Source of the DNA: SCGC-AAA076-P13 sp905478035
Lineage (GTDB): Bacteria > Pseudomonadota > Gammaproteobacteria > Magnimaribacterales > D2472
Length of the DNA stretch: 64,000 nucleotides
Assembly: GCA_943846785.1 (NCBI GenBank)
Contig: OX044367.1
Coordinates: forward strand, 1 to 64,000
Direction of reading: 5' to 3'
This document shows positions 46,243-55,568 of this stretch, in pieces (the first letter of the stretch is position 1; each line of letters begins with the position of its first letter). Under the pieces are notes generated by a model. It ran no database searches, was not told where the DNA came from, and was given only the letters and a program-made list of their open reading frames with translations. Made by a program: the position numbers and the translations under genes.

Positions 46243-48114
46243 ATGAAAGTATTTAAAGAAATACCTGATGTTATACCCTCTACTCCAATTCTTGATACTG
46301 TAGATGTTCCTGCAGATATACGCTCTTTTTCTATTTTAGAACTTGAGAGTCTTGCAAATGAATTAAGAGAATTTTTATTATATTCTGTTGGCCAGAGTGG
46401 TGGTCATTTAGGCGGAGGACTTGGGGTCGTTGAATTAACTGTAGCTCTTCATTATTTGTATAATACTCCAGATGATAATTTAATATGGGATGTAGGGCAT
46501 CAGGCATATCCTCATAAAATTATTACTGGCAGAAAAGATGAAATAAAAAGTATTCGTAAAAAAGATGGATTAGCGCCATTCCCATCAATCAATGAAAGTG
46601 AATATGATGCTTTTGGAGTTGGTCACTCGAGTACATCGATAAGTGCGTTATTAGGTATGGCAATTGCCTCTCAAAATGAAAACTTAGATAGAAAACATGT
46701 AGCTGTAATTGGTGATGGAGCTATGACTGCTGGTATGGCATTTGAGGCGCTGAGTCATGCGGGGCATTTAAAACCAAATATGTTAGTAATTTTAAATGAC
46801 AATGATATGTCTATTTCTGAAAATATTGGTGGTTTGTCAAACTACTTCTCTAGAATATGGGCATCAAAAACTTATAAGGGAATCAAGAAAGGTGGAGCAA
46901 GCGTCTTGAAACCCTTACCACAGGCCTATCATCTTGCTAGAAAAGTAGAAACACAAATGAAAGCTATGGTTGCTCCAGGAAATATCTTTGAAGAACTTGG
47001 GCTGAATTATATTGGTCCAATAGATGGTCATAATATTCAGGAAATGATAGATGTTATTGGTAATCTTAAAGATTTTGATGGTCCTCAGTTTCTTCATGTT
47101 ATTACAAAAAAAGGTGCTGGATTAGATCCAGCAGAGGCAGACAGAATAGAGTTTCATGCTATTGGTAAGATTAGTGGAGTTAAATCTGCAAATAGCGCAA
47201 AGAAAAAAAAATATCAGGACATCTTTGGTGACTGGATTGTTGATATGGCAAATGAAAACAATGATCTAGTTGCAATTACACCAGCAATGAGAGAAGGATC
47301 TAGTTTAGTAGAATTTAGTAGAAAATATCCTGAAAAATATTTTGATGTTGCTATTGCTGAACAACATGCAGTTACATTTGCTGCAGGGTTGTCTAGAGAA
47401 AATAAAAAACCAGTGGTAGCAATTTACTCAACTTTTCTTCAAAGAGCTTATGATCAGTTTATTCATGATGTAGCAGTGCAAAATTTAGATGTAACATTTG
47501 CTATAGATAGAGCAGGGTTAGTAGGAGAAGATGGCCCTACTCATTCTGGTAATTATGATATTGCATATCTTCGATGTATTCCAAATATCATAATTATGAC
47601 GCCATCTAATGAACAAGAAACAAGGTTAATGCTTTCAACAGGTTTTGATTATAAAGGTCCGGCTGCTATTAGATATCCAAGAGGAACTGGGCCAGGCACT
47701 GAAGTAAGCAAATCTTTAGAGACTGCTGAAATAGGCAAAGGTAAGATTATTTTAAAGGGGTCTGAAAAAATAATATTTCTTAATTTTGGCTCTCTTCTTC
47801 ACGAGGCATATGAGGTTTGTACTAATCTTAATCTAACTCTTCTTGATATGAGGTTTGTTAAGCCACTAGATAAAGAGATGCTTAGAGACTATTTTAAAAA
47901 CGCAGATATATTCATTTCTTTAGAAGATGGCTCTATTGCTGGTGGTGCAGGCAGTGCTGTTCAAGAATTCTGTTCAGATGAGGATATTGAAATTAGATCA
48001 AAATTATTTGGTATACCTGATAAATTTATAGAGCATGCTTCAAGAGAAGAGATGATTGCTGAATGTGGTCTAGATAGTATATCTTTAGAGGAAAGTATAA
48101 AGAACTATTGTTAA
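46243..48114 (+). CDS. dxs: 1-deoxy-D-xylulose-5-phosphate synthase
   Basis: Intact, 623 residues. Thiamine-diphosphate binding is at AVIGDGAMTAGMAFEALSHA followed by LVILNDNDMSISENIGGL. The transketolase pyrimidine domain has FDVAIAEQHAVTFAAGLS and LVGEDGPTHSGNYDIAYLRC, and the C-terminal domain ends SLEESIKNYC. It is the first enzyme of the MEP isoprenoid pathway and sits behind ispA, which uses the products. A strong AAGGAGG site lies about 8 bases before the ATG. Its end overlaps pgpA by 30 bases tail to tail. Confidence 0.97.
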   Translation: MKVFKEIPDVIPSTPILDTVDVPADIRSFSILELESLANELREFLLYSVGQSGGHLGGGLGVVELTVALHYLYNTPDDNLIWDVGHQAYPHKIITGRKDEIKSIRKKDGLAPFPSINESEYDAFGVGHSSTSISALLGMAIASQNENLDRKHVAVIGDGAMTAGMAFEALSHAGHLKPNMLVILNDNDMSISENIGGLSNYFSRIWASKTYKGIKKGGASVLKPLPQAYHLARKVETQMKAMVAPGNIFEELGLNYIGPIDGHNIQEMIDVIGNLKDFDGPQFLHVITKKGAGLDPAEADRIEFHAIGKISGVKSANSAKKKKYQDIFGDWIVDMANENNDLVAITPAMREGSSLVEFSRKYPEKYFDVAIAEQHAVTFAAGLSRENKKPVVAIYSTFLQRAYDQFIHDVAVQNLDVTFAIDRAGLVGEDGPTHSGNYDIAYLRCIPNIIIMTPSNEQETRLMLSTGFDYKGPAAIRYPRGTGPGTEVSKSLETAEIGKGKIILKGSEKIIFLNFGSLLHEAYEVCTNLNLTLLDMRFVKPLDKEMLRDYFKNADIFISLEDGSIAGGAGSAVQEFCSDEDIEIRSKLFGIPDKFIEHASREEMIAECGLDSISLEESIKNYC

Positions 48115-48546
48115 AAGTCCTGCTAATAGACCAGCAATTAGATCATCAAGAACAACCCCAAATCCATTTTTCATATTGTTATCTACATAAGAAATAGGAA
48201 ATGGTTTGAAAATATCAAACATTCTAAATAATAAAAAGGTAAGTCCAGCTGCAGAAATGTCTGGAATCATAAATAATGCTAACCACATACCTGCAAATTC
48301 ATCTATAACAATAGATTTATGATCTTTTTCTTCAATATCTTTTGTAGCAATATAACAAACAACTATAGAAAAAATAATTACTATTAAAAGAAACAAAATA
48401 TTTTTTTGAATAGCTTCATCGCAGAAATACCAAATAATAAGAGTAGCAAGAGAGCCCCATGTGCCTGGACCATAAGGAAGTTTACCAACACCAAAAAGTG
48501 TTGCAAGCAAATGAGATGGTTTCTTTAAATTGGGAAATTTATGCAT
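48085..48546 (-). CDS. pgpA: Phosphatidylglycerophosphatase A
   Basis: 153 residues from ATG 48544-48546 (MHKFPNLKKPSHLLATLFGV); an upstream ATG at 48582 lies inside thiL and is less likely. YGPGTWGSLATLIIW, IVIDEFAGMWLALFMIPD and FDIFKPFPI are the PgpA signature; four hydrophobic helices. It dephosphorylates the PgsA pathway product to phosphatidylglycerol at the inner membrane. It overlaps the thiL stop by 8 bases, as in the common thiL-pgpA pair. Confidence 0.95.
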   Translation of the reverse strand: MHKFPNLKKPSHLLATLFGVGKLPYGPGTWGSLATLIIWYFCDEAIQKNILFLLIVIIFSIVVCYIATKDIEEKDHKSIVIDEFAGMWLALFMIPDISAAGLTFLLFRMFDIFKPFPISYVDNNMKNGFGVVLDDLIAGLLAGLLTIVLYTFL

Positions 48547-49426
48547 TTTTAAAATGGTCGAATCCTTTAATTGAAACATCATAACCTTTATTTGAACTAA
48601 ATTTAATTCCTAAATCTTCGGTAACTTCTCCAATTTTATAAAATGAGTCTTCCATCATTGTGGATGGAATTGTGAAGCATAGATCATAATCATCTCCAGC
48701 ATTTACATCATTAATATTAGAAGTAATTGGAATATCATCTAAAAAAATATTTGCGCCAACCTTGGACGATCTAAGAATATGATTTAGATCTGCAAGTAGC
48801 CCATCAGATATATCAATGCATGAAGTTGCGAAGTCAGAAATCTTTTTGCCTAATTCAATTTGGGGTTTTGGTCTCAGATAATCATTTAAGAAAATAGATT
48901 CTAAGTTATTTTTTGTAAAATCTTCAAGACCCTTTTTTGCTCTTCCTATTGGTTTTGAAATACATATAAAATCACCCTTCCTAGCACCACTTCTTTTAAG
49001 GAAATTAGAATTATATGGAGTTCCATAAACTACTACATTGATATTTAATGGGCCACTTGTAATATCTCCTCCAATTAAGGAAATTTGAAATTCATTTGAA
49101 ATATCATTAAATCCTTCAGCAAGTTCTTGATACCAGATCACATCTTTATTAGAGCAGGTTATAGAAACACTAAAGCCTCTTGGCTGACATCCCATTGCAG
49201 CAATATCACTAAGTGCCACAGCGACAGATCGGTATCCTATATCTTTAGCTGGTGCATTATGTGGAAAATGGATATCGCAAACAGAAGAGTCTATTGATGT
49301 GACTATAGGAAGAGGTAAATCAATAACGGCACAGTCATCTCCAGGAGAGAGAACTATACCGTTTTGTTCGTTGTACTTAGAACCAATATGATTGAATAAA
49401 CCAATCAGCTCAAATTCTGAAATCAA
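48539..49426 (-). CDS. thiL: Thiamine-monophosphate kinase
   Basis: Intact, 295 residues. It contains VLSPGDDCAVIDLPLP, DIGYRSVAVALSDIAAMGCQ, SLIGGDITSGPLNINVVVYG and ATSCIDISDGLLADLNHIL, the metal- and ATP-binding motifs of ThiL. It makes thiamine diphosphate, the cofactor that dxs needs. In many relatives thiL follows nusB; here it is separated and lies with pgpA after the thiolase gene. Confidence 0.95.
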   Translation of the reverse strand: MISEFELIGLFNHIGSKYNEQNGIVLSPGDDCAVIDLPLPIVTSIDSSVCDIHFPHNAPAKDIGYRSVAVALSDIAAMGCQPRGFSVSITCSNKDVIWYQELAEGFNDISNEFQISLIGGDITSGPLNINVVVYGTPYNSNFLKRSGARKGDFICISKPIGRAKKGLEDFTKNNLESIFLNDYLRPKPQIELGKKISDFATSCIDISDGLLADLNHILRSSKVGANIFLDDIPITSNINDVNAGDDYDLCFTIPSTMMEDSFYKIGEVTEDLGIKFSSNKGYDVSIKGFDHFKNA

Positions 49427-49429
49427 GAA

Positions 49430-50617
49430 TTAACTTGGGTATCTTTCAAATAAACCTGAAGCTCCCATACCACCGCCTACGCACATGGTTACAACTCCAA
49501 ACTGTTTATCGCTTCTAACCAATTCTCGGGTTAAATGCCCAACACATCTTGAGCCTGTCATACCAAATGGATGACCAATTGATATTGAACCCCCGTTAAC
49601 ATTTAATTTATCCATAGAAATACCTAATGTATCTCTACAATGAGCAACCTGAACTGCAAAAGCTTCATTTAATTCCCAAAGATCAATATCCTCAACGGAC
49701 ATGTTGTAGTTTTTTAACAATTTTGGAACTGAATATACTGGTCCAATACCCATTTCATCAGGCTCACATCCCATTGTTGTGAATCCTCTAAAATAAGCCA
49801 CTGGCTTTAAACCAAGTTCTAATGCTTTATCTTCTGACATTATTAGGTTTACAGAAGCTCCATCAGATAACTGAGATGAATTACCAGCAGTAACTGAGCC
49901 AGCTTCTGGATCAAACACAGGCTTTAAACCAGCCAAAGCTTCCATAGTTGTTCCTGGTCTATTGCACTCATCTTTGTCTACAGTGACGTCAACTTCTTTT
50001 GATTCACCAGTCTCTTTATTAGTTAAAAGCATTTTTGTTTGCATTGGGACAATCTCATCAGCAAAGAGCCCAGCTTCTTGAGCAGCTGCTGTTCTTTTTT
50101 GACTCTCAAATGCAATCTCATCTTGTGTCTCCCTAGATACATTGTATCTTTTTGCAACTACCTCAGCTGTCATTCCCATTGGGTAATAAATTCCAGGTGA
50201 TTGTTCTGCTAACTTTTCATTAACAAAATTATCCATATTCATTTTCATCATTGAAATTGTTTCAGCACCACCAGCAATTACAGTATCGTAACAACCAGCC
50301 ATGATTTGACCAGCAGCCATTGAGATTGATTGCATACCTGATGAGCAATACCTATTTATAGTAGTGCCACCAGTGCTTAATGGCAGATTAGATAAAACTG
50401 CAGCGTTTCTTCCTATATTATGTCCTTGCGCTCCCTCAGGATTACCGCAACCCATAATAATATCCTCAACTGCCTCAGGAGGAAGGTTAGGATTTCTTTC
50501 AAGCATCGCGTTAATAATATGAGCAAGCATATCGTCAGGCCTTGTCATATTAAAGCCACCGCGGTGAGACTTAGCTAGTCCAGTTCTAACACTATCGACT
50601 ATAACTACATTTTTCAT
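49430..50617 (-). CDS. Acetyl-CoA C-acyltransferase (thiolase)
   Basis: Intact, 395 residues. The nucleophile cysteine lies in TTINRYCSSGMQSISMAAGQ. The other catalytic residues lie in VNGGSISIGHPFGMTGSR and VVTMCVGGGMGASGLFER. The sequence is of the FadA/AtoB thiolase family, degradative or acetoacetyl type. With no beta-oxidation partner in the window the substrate length is open. It ends three bases before thiL and starts from its own promoter region (50618-50675). Confidence 0.94.
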   Translation of the reverse strand: MKNVVIVDSVRTGLAKSHRGGFNMTRPDDMLAHIINAMLERNPNLPPEAVEDIIMGCGNPEGAQGHNIGRNAAVLSNLPLSTGGTTINRYCSSGMQSISMAAGQIMAGCYDTVIAGGAETISMMKMNMDNFVNEKLAEQSPGIYYPMGMTAEVVAKRYNVSRETQDEIAFESQKRTAAAQEAGLFADEIVPMQTKMLLTNKETGESKEVDVTVDKDECNRPGTTMEALAGLKPVFDPEAGSVTAGNSSQLSDGASVNLIMSEDKALELGLKPVAYFRGFTTMGCEPDEMGIGPVYSVPKLLKNYNMSVEDIDLWELNEAFAVQVAHCRDTLGISMDKLNVNGGSISIGHPFGMTGSRCVGHLTRELVRSDKQFGVVTMCVGGGMGASGLFERYPS

Positions 50618-50675
50618 AATTTCTCCAAATAAGTAAAAAATTTACAAGGCTATTCTAATCTATCCTATGATCTAC

Positions 50676-50963
50676 TTAAAGCTTCTTATACCAATTAGGT
50701 ATTAAATCTATGCCAAACTCTTGTGCTTTTTTTACTACATATGGAATTGTTATTGGGCTAAATGGCAAAATAGTTAAAACGCCAAGACCTAGGTTTTTAA
50801 AAATTTGTTTTAATTGATTGTCGGCATATTTAATCTCATCCTCAGAAGCAAACCCTTCTATGGATTTAACATAAATATCTAACATTTTTCTATTTTCCTC
50901 AGACTCCTCTAAGAAACTTTCTTTAAGTTTAAGTATGTATTTATGTAATTTATCAGGATTCAT
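50676..50963 (-). CDS. Small hypothetical protein with LETM1-like C-terminal segment
   Basis: 95 residues. The N-terminal two thirds are polar and helical (LHKYILKLKESFLEESEENR), and a hydrophobic C-terminal segment reads FKNLGLGVLTILPFSPITIP, then VVKKAQEFGIDLIP. The end resembles the conserved patch of LETM1-related small proteins of marine bacteria, but function is unknown. It is divergent from nth, with only about 30 bases between the start codons. Confidence 0.65.
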   Translation of the reverse strand: MNPDKLHKYILKLKESFLEESEENRKMLDIYVKSIEGFASEDEIKYADNQLKQIFKNLGLGVLTILPFSPITIPYVVKKAQEFGIDLIPNWYKKL

Positions 50964-50996
50964 ATTTTGTTATTATATTATGCTACATTTGACAAT

Positions 50997-51650
50997 ATGA
51001 AGAAATCTGAAAGAGCGTTATTGGTTTTAAAGATATTAAATAAGCACTATCCAGAAACGCCTATTCCATTAGATCACTATGATAATTTTAGTCTGCTTGT
51101 AGCTGTTTTGCTTTCAGCACAGTGTACTGATGAAAGAGTTAACAAGGTAACTCCAGATTTATTCAATCTTGCATCAACTCCATTGGAAATGAGTCAGTTA
51201 TCTAGTGACAGTATTTATAAAATCATAAAACCATGTGGTCTGGGTCCAAAGAAATCAAAAGCAATAAAAGACTTATCAAAAATACTTGTAGAAAAATATA
51301 ATAGTGTTGTTCCAAATTCTTTTGATGATTTAGAAAGACTACCAGGTGTTGGACATAAAACTGCATCTGTTGTTATGAGTCAAGGCTTTGGAATACCAGC
51401 CTTTGCAGTTGATACCCATATCCACAGATTGGCTCAAAGATGGGGACTCACAAATGGAGATAATGTAAAAAAAACTGAATTAGATTTAAAACAATTATTT
51501 CCTATACAGACATGGAATAAACTTCATCTACAAATTATCTTTTGGGGAAGAGAATTCTGCCAAGCAAAAGCATGTTACGGACTTGAATGTCATATTTGTA
51601 AGTCATGTTATCCCAAAAGAATTAAGCGTTTTGTACACAAGAAGCCTTAG
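50997..51650 (+). CDS. nth: Endonuclease III (DNA glycosylase/AP lyase)
   Basis: 217 residues from ATG 50997; a TTG 30 bases upstream is less likely. It contains NFSLLVAVLLSAQCTDERVN, the helix-hairpin-helix LERLPGVGHKTASVVMSQ with the catalytic Lys, and FAVDTHIHRLAQRWGL with the catalytic Asp. The C-terminal iron-sulfur loop is GREFCQAKACYGLECHICK followed by SC. Aligned to E. coli it has the same length, but the second cluster cysteine falls on Gly, while extra cysteines lie two before that position and at position 18 of the loop. It removes oxidised pyrimidines. Confidence 0.95.
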   Translation: MKKSERALLVLKILNKHYPETPIPLDHYDNFSLLVAVLLSAQCTDERVNKVTPDLFNLASTPLEMSQLSSDSIYKIIKPCGLGPKKSKAIKDLSKILVEKYNSVVPNSFDDLERLPGVGHKTASVVMSQGFGIPAFAVDTHIHRLAQRWGLTNGDNVKKTELDLKQLFPIQTWNKLHLQIIFWGREFCQAKACYGLECHICKSCYPKRIKRFVHKKP

Positions 51651-51703
51651 ATGATTTAAAATCACCATTCCAATTTTCAATTTTTAACACGGTAAAGTTA
51701 AAT

Positions 51704-53008
51704 ATGAACAATGATTCAAAAAATTCAACATTAATTTCAAAAAGTGATGCTATCTTTAATAACTCTCAAGCAATAGAACACTATGATCCTGACTTGTGGT
51801 CCTCTGTAAAAAATGAATCTATCAGACAAGAAGAGCATATAGAGTTAATAGCTTCTGAAAATTATGCAAGCACCAGAGTATTAGAGGCTCAAGGCTCTGT
51901 TCTAACTAATAAATATGCAGAGGGATACCCTTCTAAAAGATATTATGGCGGATGTGAATATGTTGATATTGCAGAGGAGCTAGCAATATCAAGAGCGAAA
52001 GAACTTTTTAAAGCTGATTATGCCAATGTTCAACCCCACTCAGGCTCATCGGCAAATGCTGCAGCATTTTTAGCATTATTAGAACCTAATGATACTATTT
52101 TAGGAATGAGTCTAGATCATGGTGGTCATTTAACACATGGTGCAAAAGTTAACTTTTCTGGAAGAAATTATAATGGTATTCAATATGGACTTCATCCTGA
52201 AACAAAAGAAATCGATTATGATCAAGTAAGAGAATTAGCTCATAAACATAAGCCAAAATTAATCATTGCTGGTTTTTCAGCATATTCAGGAATTATAGAT
52301 TGGAAAATATTTAGAGAAATATCAGATGAGGTTGGAGCATACTTTCTTGTAGATATGGCTCATATTTCAGGATTAGTTGCAGCAGGAATGTATCCATCTC
52401 CAATTCCATTTGCTGATGTTGTAACTTCTACAACTCATAAAACACTTAGAGGCCCTCGTTCTGGAATAATCTTATCAAGAAAAAATGAAGTCATTGAAAA
52501 AAAATTAAACTCAGCAGTTTTTCCTGGCTCTCAGGGTGGCCCCCTTATGCATGTTATTGCAGCTAAAGCTGTATGCTTTAAAGAAGCCTTGGAACCTGAG
52601 TTTAAAAGCTATATTACTCAAGTCATGGATAATGCCAAAATTATGTGTAATACGATCCAATCAAGGGGAGTGAATGTAGTTACAAGTAAAACTGAAAATC
52701 ATATTATTCTTGTAGACTTAAGAAGCAAGGAAATCACTGGTAAAGAATTAGAGAAAGCATTAGGTGATGTAAATATCACCGTAAATAAAAATGCAGTTCC
52801 AGATGATCCAAGATCTCCTTTTGTTACATCTGGAATAAGATTAGGAACTCCTGCGGTTACTACAAGAGGATTTAAAGAAGAAGAAATAAAAAGAGTTAGT
52901 AATTGGATATGTGATGTTATAGAAAATCATGAAGATCAATCAATGATGAATAAAATAAAAACTGATGTAGTTGAGCTAACAAGTAAATATCCAGTCTATA
53001 ATTTATAG
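51704..53008 (+). CDS. glyA: Serine hydroxymethyltransferase
   Basis: Intact, 434 residues. Motifs are RQEEHIELIASENYASTRVL, TNKYAEGYPSKRYYGGCEYV, the PLP-lysine region DVVTSTTHKTLRGPRSG and SAVFPGSQGGPLMHVIAAKA. Compared with E. coli it has about 15 extra N-terminal residues (SKNSTLISKSDAIFNNSQ). It makes glycine and 5,10-methylene-THF. It starts the glyA-nrdR-ribD-ribB-ribH-nusB run, with nrdR following directly after its stop. Confidence 0.97.
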   Translation: MNNDSKNSTLISKSDAIFNNSQAIEHYDPDLWSSVKNESIRQEEHIELIASENYASTRVLEAQGSVLTNKYAEGYPSKRYYGGCEYVDIAEELAISRAKELFKADYANVQPHSGSSANAAAFLALLEPNDTILGMSLDHGGHLTHGAKVNFSGRNYNGIQYGLHPETKEIDYDQVRELAHKHKPKLIIAGFSAYSGIIDWKIFREISDEVGAYFLVDMAHISGLVAAGMYPSPIPFADVVTSTTHKTLRGPRSGIILSRKNEVIEKKLNSAVFPGSQGGPLMHVIAAKAVCFKEALEPEFKSYITQVMDNAKIMCNTIQSRGVNVVTSKTENHIILVDLRSKEITGKELEKALGDVNITVNKNAVPDDPRSPFVTSGIRLGTPAVTTRGFKEEEIKRVSNWICDVIENHEDQSMMNKIKTDVVELTSKYPVYNL

Positions 53009-53488
53009 ATGTACTGCCCTTTCTGCCAAGCTGAAGATACTAAAGTCATTGACTCAAGACTCGTTGCTGATGGATCGCAAACTAGAAGAAGAAGATCATG
53101 TGAAGTATGTCATTCTAGGTTTACTACATTTGAAACAGCAGATCTAGCTCTTCCGAGAGTCATTAAGAGTAATGGTGAAAGACAGCCTTTCAATGGATCT
53201 AAATTAAAGAGAGGAATGTTACGAGCTCTCGAAAAAAGACCCCTATCATCAGAAGAAATTGATTCAGCATTTGGAAAAATTCTTAAAGAAATTCGAACAA
53301 GTGGTGTACGAGAAATCCAATCTATAAAAATTGGTGAAATAATGATGAATACTCTTAAAGAAGTCGATACAGTTGCATATGTCCGTTTTGCTTCTGTTTA
53401 TAGGGACTTTCAAGATATCAAAGATTTTTCAGCTGAGATTACTTCACTTAGCAAAGAAAAGCCTTCTAGAAAAAAAACAAAAAAATGA
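53009..53488 (+). CDS. nrdR: Transcriptional repressor NrdR
   Basis: Intact, 159 residues. The N-terminal zinc ribbon is MYCPFCQAEDTKVIDSRLVA with RRRRSCEVCHSRFTTFE, followed by the ATP-cone (LPRVIKSNGERQPFNGSKLK). NrdR senses ATP/dATP and represses ribonucleotide reductase genes at NrdR boxes. It begins on the base after the glyA stop. Confidence 0.97.
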   Translation: MYCPFCQAEDTKVIDSRLVADGSQTRRRRSCEVCHSRFTTFETADLALPRVIKSNGERQPFNGSKLKRGMLRALEKRPLSSEEIDSAFGKILKEIRTSGVREIQSIKIGEIMMNTLKEVDTVAYVRFASVYRDFQDIKDFSAEITSLSKEKPSRKKTKK

Positions 53489-54495
53489 ATTATGTTGAAT
53501 ATATGCAGAGAGCTATCTCTTCTGCAGATGCTTTCAAATATACTGCAAAGCCAAATCCAGTTGTAGGTGCTATTTTAGTTAAAGGTAATCAAATAATTTC
53601 AGAAGGTGCTCATGAAAAATTTGGTTCATCTCATGCTGAGATCAATGCAATAGAAAAAGCAAAAGAAAAAATAGGAGTTACATTTACTTCATTTGAAGAA
53701 CTAACACTAATCTGCACACTAGAGCCTTGTAGTCATCACGGAAAAACTGGACCATGTGCTGATGCAATTATTAAAGAAGGCATAAAAAAAGTAATAATTG
53801 GATCAGAAGATCCAAATCCATTGGTCTCAGGTAAAGGTATTAAAAAATTAATTGATAACGACGTTATTGTTGAATTTGGTGTGTGTGCTAATGAGGTTAA
53901 AGAACAAAATAAGCATTTCTTTTATAAATATGAAAATGGTAAGCCGTATATAACAGTAAAAATTGCCTCTTCAGCAGATGGAAAATCTCATAAAAAAAAT
54001 AATGAAAGAACTCTTATAACATCTGTTCAATCTAGGGAAGATGTTCAAATTGTTAGAGCAGACTATGATGCGATTTTAACTGGTGGTAATACATTGATTG
54101 ATGATAACCCTCAAATGAATGCTAGAGTTAGCTTTCCAGTTAATCAAGCTAAAAAAATCCTTTTATCAAATAAAGAAAATATTCCAAATAACTATAAATT
54201 CTTTCATAACGCTGATGTAGAAATATTAAAAGAAAGAAATATTCACAAAATAATATCTCATCTTCATAATTCATCTATAAATTCTATTCTTGTAGAAGCT
54301 GGTCCCAGATTGGTTAATGCTTTTTTAATGTCTGGCCTAGTCGATGAAATAATTATTTATACATCCCCGAATGAAATTGGAAATGATGGAGTGAATTGGT
54401 TTGAAAAAGAAATTACTGTTGAAAACTTTGGTTTTACTCTAGAATCCACATATAAAATTGAATCAGACACAAAACTAATCTATAAAAAATGTTAA
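53485..54495 (+). CDS. ribD: Riboflavin biosynthesis deaminase/reductase
   Basis: Intact, 336 residues. The deaminase domain has the zinc ligands in SSHAEINAIEKAK and CTLEPCSHHGKTGPCADAII. The reductase domain starts ITVKIASSADGKSHKKNNER and includes AILTGGNTLIDDNPQMNARV. It performs the second and third steps of riboflavin synthesis. It overlaps nrdR by 4 bases and ribB by 7. It is slightly shorter than E. coli RibD (367). Confidence 0.96.
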   Translation: MNYVEYMQRAISSADAFKYTAKPNPVVGAILVKGNQIISEGAHEKFGSSHAEINAIEKAKEKIGVTFTSFEELTLICTLEPCSHHGKTGPCADAIIKEGIKKVIIGSEDPNPLVSGKGIKKLIDNDVIVEFGVCANEVKEQNKHFFYKYENGKPYITVKIASSADGKSHKKNNERTLITSVQSREDVQIVRADYDAILTGGNTLIDDNPQMNARVSFPVNQAKKILLSNKENIPNNYKFFHNADVEILKERNIHKIISHLHNSSINSILVEAGPRLVNAFLMSGLVDEIIIYTSPNEIGNDGVNWFEKEITVENFGFTLESTYKIESDTKLIYKKC

Positions 54496-55568
54496 AACAC
54501 AACATCTTAGAAATCATTGAAGACATAAAGAACGGCAAGATGGTAATTATTCTTGATGATGAATCTAGAGAAAATGAAGGCGACCTTATATGCGCTGCAG
54601 ATTTAGTTACACCAGAAATAATTAATTTTATGGCATCTAAGGGAAAAGGATTGATATGCCTTCCAATGAATGAAGATCTTTGTAAAAAGTATGATCTACA
54701 GATGATGACCAATAATAATAAAGCGGCCAATAGAACAGCTTTTACAGTATCTATTGAAGCTGCAAGTGGAATAACTACTGGTATCTCTGCTGCTGATAGA
54801 GCTCATACAATAAGAACTGCAGTAGATATGAACTCTATTGCATCCGATATAGTTCAACCTGGACACATTTTTCCTCTCAAGGCCATGGAGGGAGGTGTTT
54901 TAAGTAGGGCTGGGCATACAGAAGCAGCGTGTGATTTAGCAAAACTTGCTGGTCTTCAGTCAGCTGGAGTCATATGTGAAATCATGAATGATGATGGAAC
55001 AATGGCTCGAAGGGATGATCTTATAAAGTTTGGTAATGATAATGACATTAAAGTTGGAACAATTGCAGATTTAATTGACTATAGACTTTCTTCAGATTCA
55101 ACTATTGAATCAATACATGAAAAAGATGTTTCAAATGAATTTGGTAATTTTAAACTTATTGTATGGAGAGATACCATCAATGATGAATACCATTTTTCTC
55201 TTACAAAAGGCGATTTGCAATCTGTAGAATCTCCTCTTGTTAGAGTTCAAACACATAGCATATTACAAGATACGCTTGGAATTGAAGATTTAGGAAAAAA
55301 CTGGTCTATTAGAAAATCGATCGAAAGAATTTCTAAAGAAGAAGCTGGCCTTTTTGTCTTAATAAATCATAGAGATGCAAAAAGTTATTGGTTGAACAAA
55401 CTTGAAGATAAAGAAATAGAACCTAAGGCAAATAGGAGAGTGATTGGTGTAGGATCACAAATATTAAGAGCATTAGATCTAAAAAAAATATCAGTACTTG
55501 GAACTCCAACAAAATATAATGCTGTATCAGGCTTTAATATTGAAATAACTGGATTTGTAAATGAATAA
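54489..55568 (+). CDS. ribB: 3,4-dihydroxy-2-butanone-4-phosphate synthase with degenerate GCH II domain
   Basis: Intact, 359 residues. Residues 1-200 are RibB: VIILDDESRENEGDLICAAD, TGISAADRAHTIRTAVD, FPLKAMEGGVLSRAGHTEAA. Residues 205-359 look like a GTP-cyclohydrolase II domain (SPLVRVQTHSILQDTLGI). The cysteines that bind zinc in active RibA (the GSLRCDCG-type motif) are missing; this stretch has none. So the C-terminal half is probably inactive, as in RibBX proteins, and a separate ribA is expected elsewhere. It overlaps ribD and ribH by a few bases each. Confidence 0.95.
   Translation: MLKHNILEIIEDIKNGKMVIILDDESRENEGDLICAADLVTPEIINFMASKGKGLICLPMNEDLCKKYDLQMMTNNNKAANRTAFTVSIEAASGITTGISAADRAHTIRTAVDMNSIASDIVQPGHIFPLKAMEGGVLSRAGHTEAACDLAKLAGLQSAGVICEIMNDDGTMARRDDLIKFGNDNDIKVGTIADLIDYRLSSDSTIESIHEKDVSNEFGNFKLIVWRDTINDEYHFSLTKGDLQSVESPLVRVQTHSILQDTLGIEDLGKNWSIRKSIERISKEEAGLFVLINHRDAKSYWLNKLEDKEIEPKANRRVIGVGSQILRALDLKKISVLGTPTKYNAVSGFNIEITGFVNE

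Noticed and set aside
49430..50617. Thiolase as part of a fatty-acid degradation operon (fadBA)
   Set aside because: No fadB-like gene lies nearby; its neighbours are thiL, pgpA and a small hypothetical gene.
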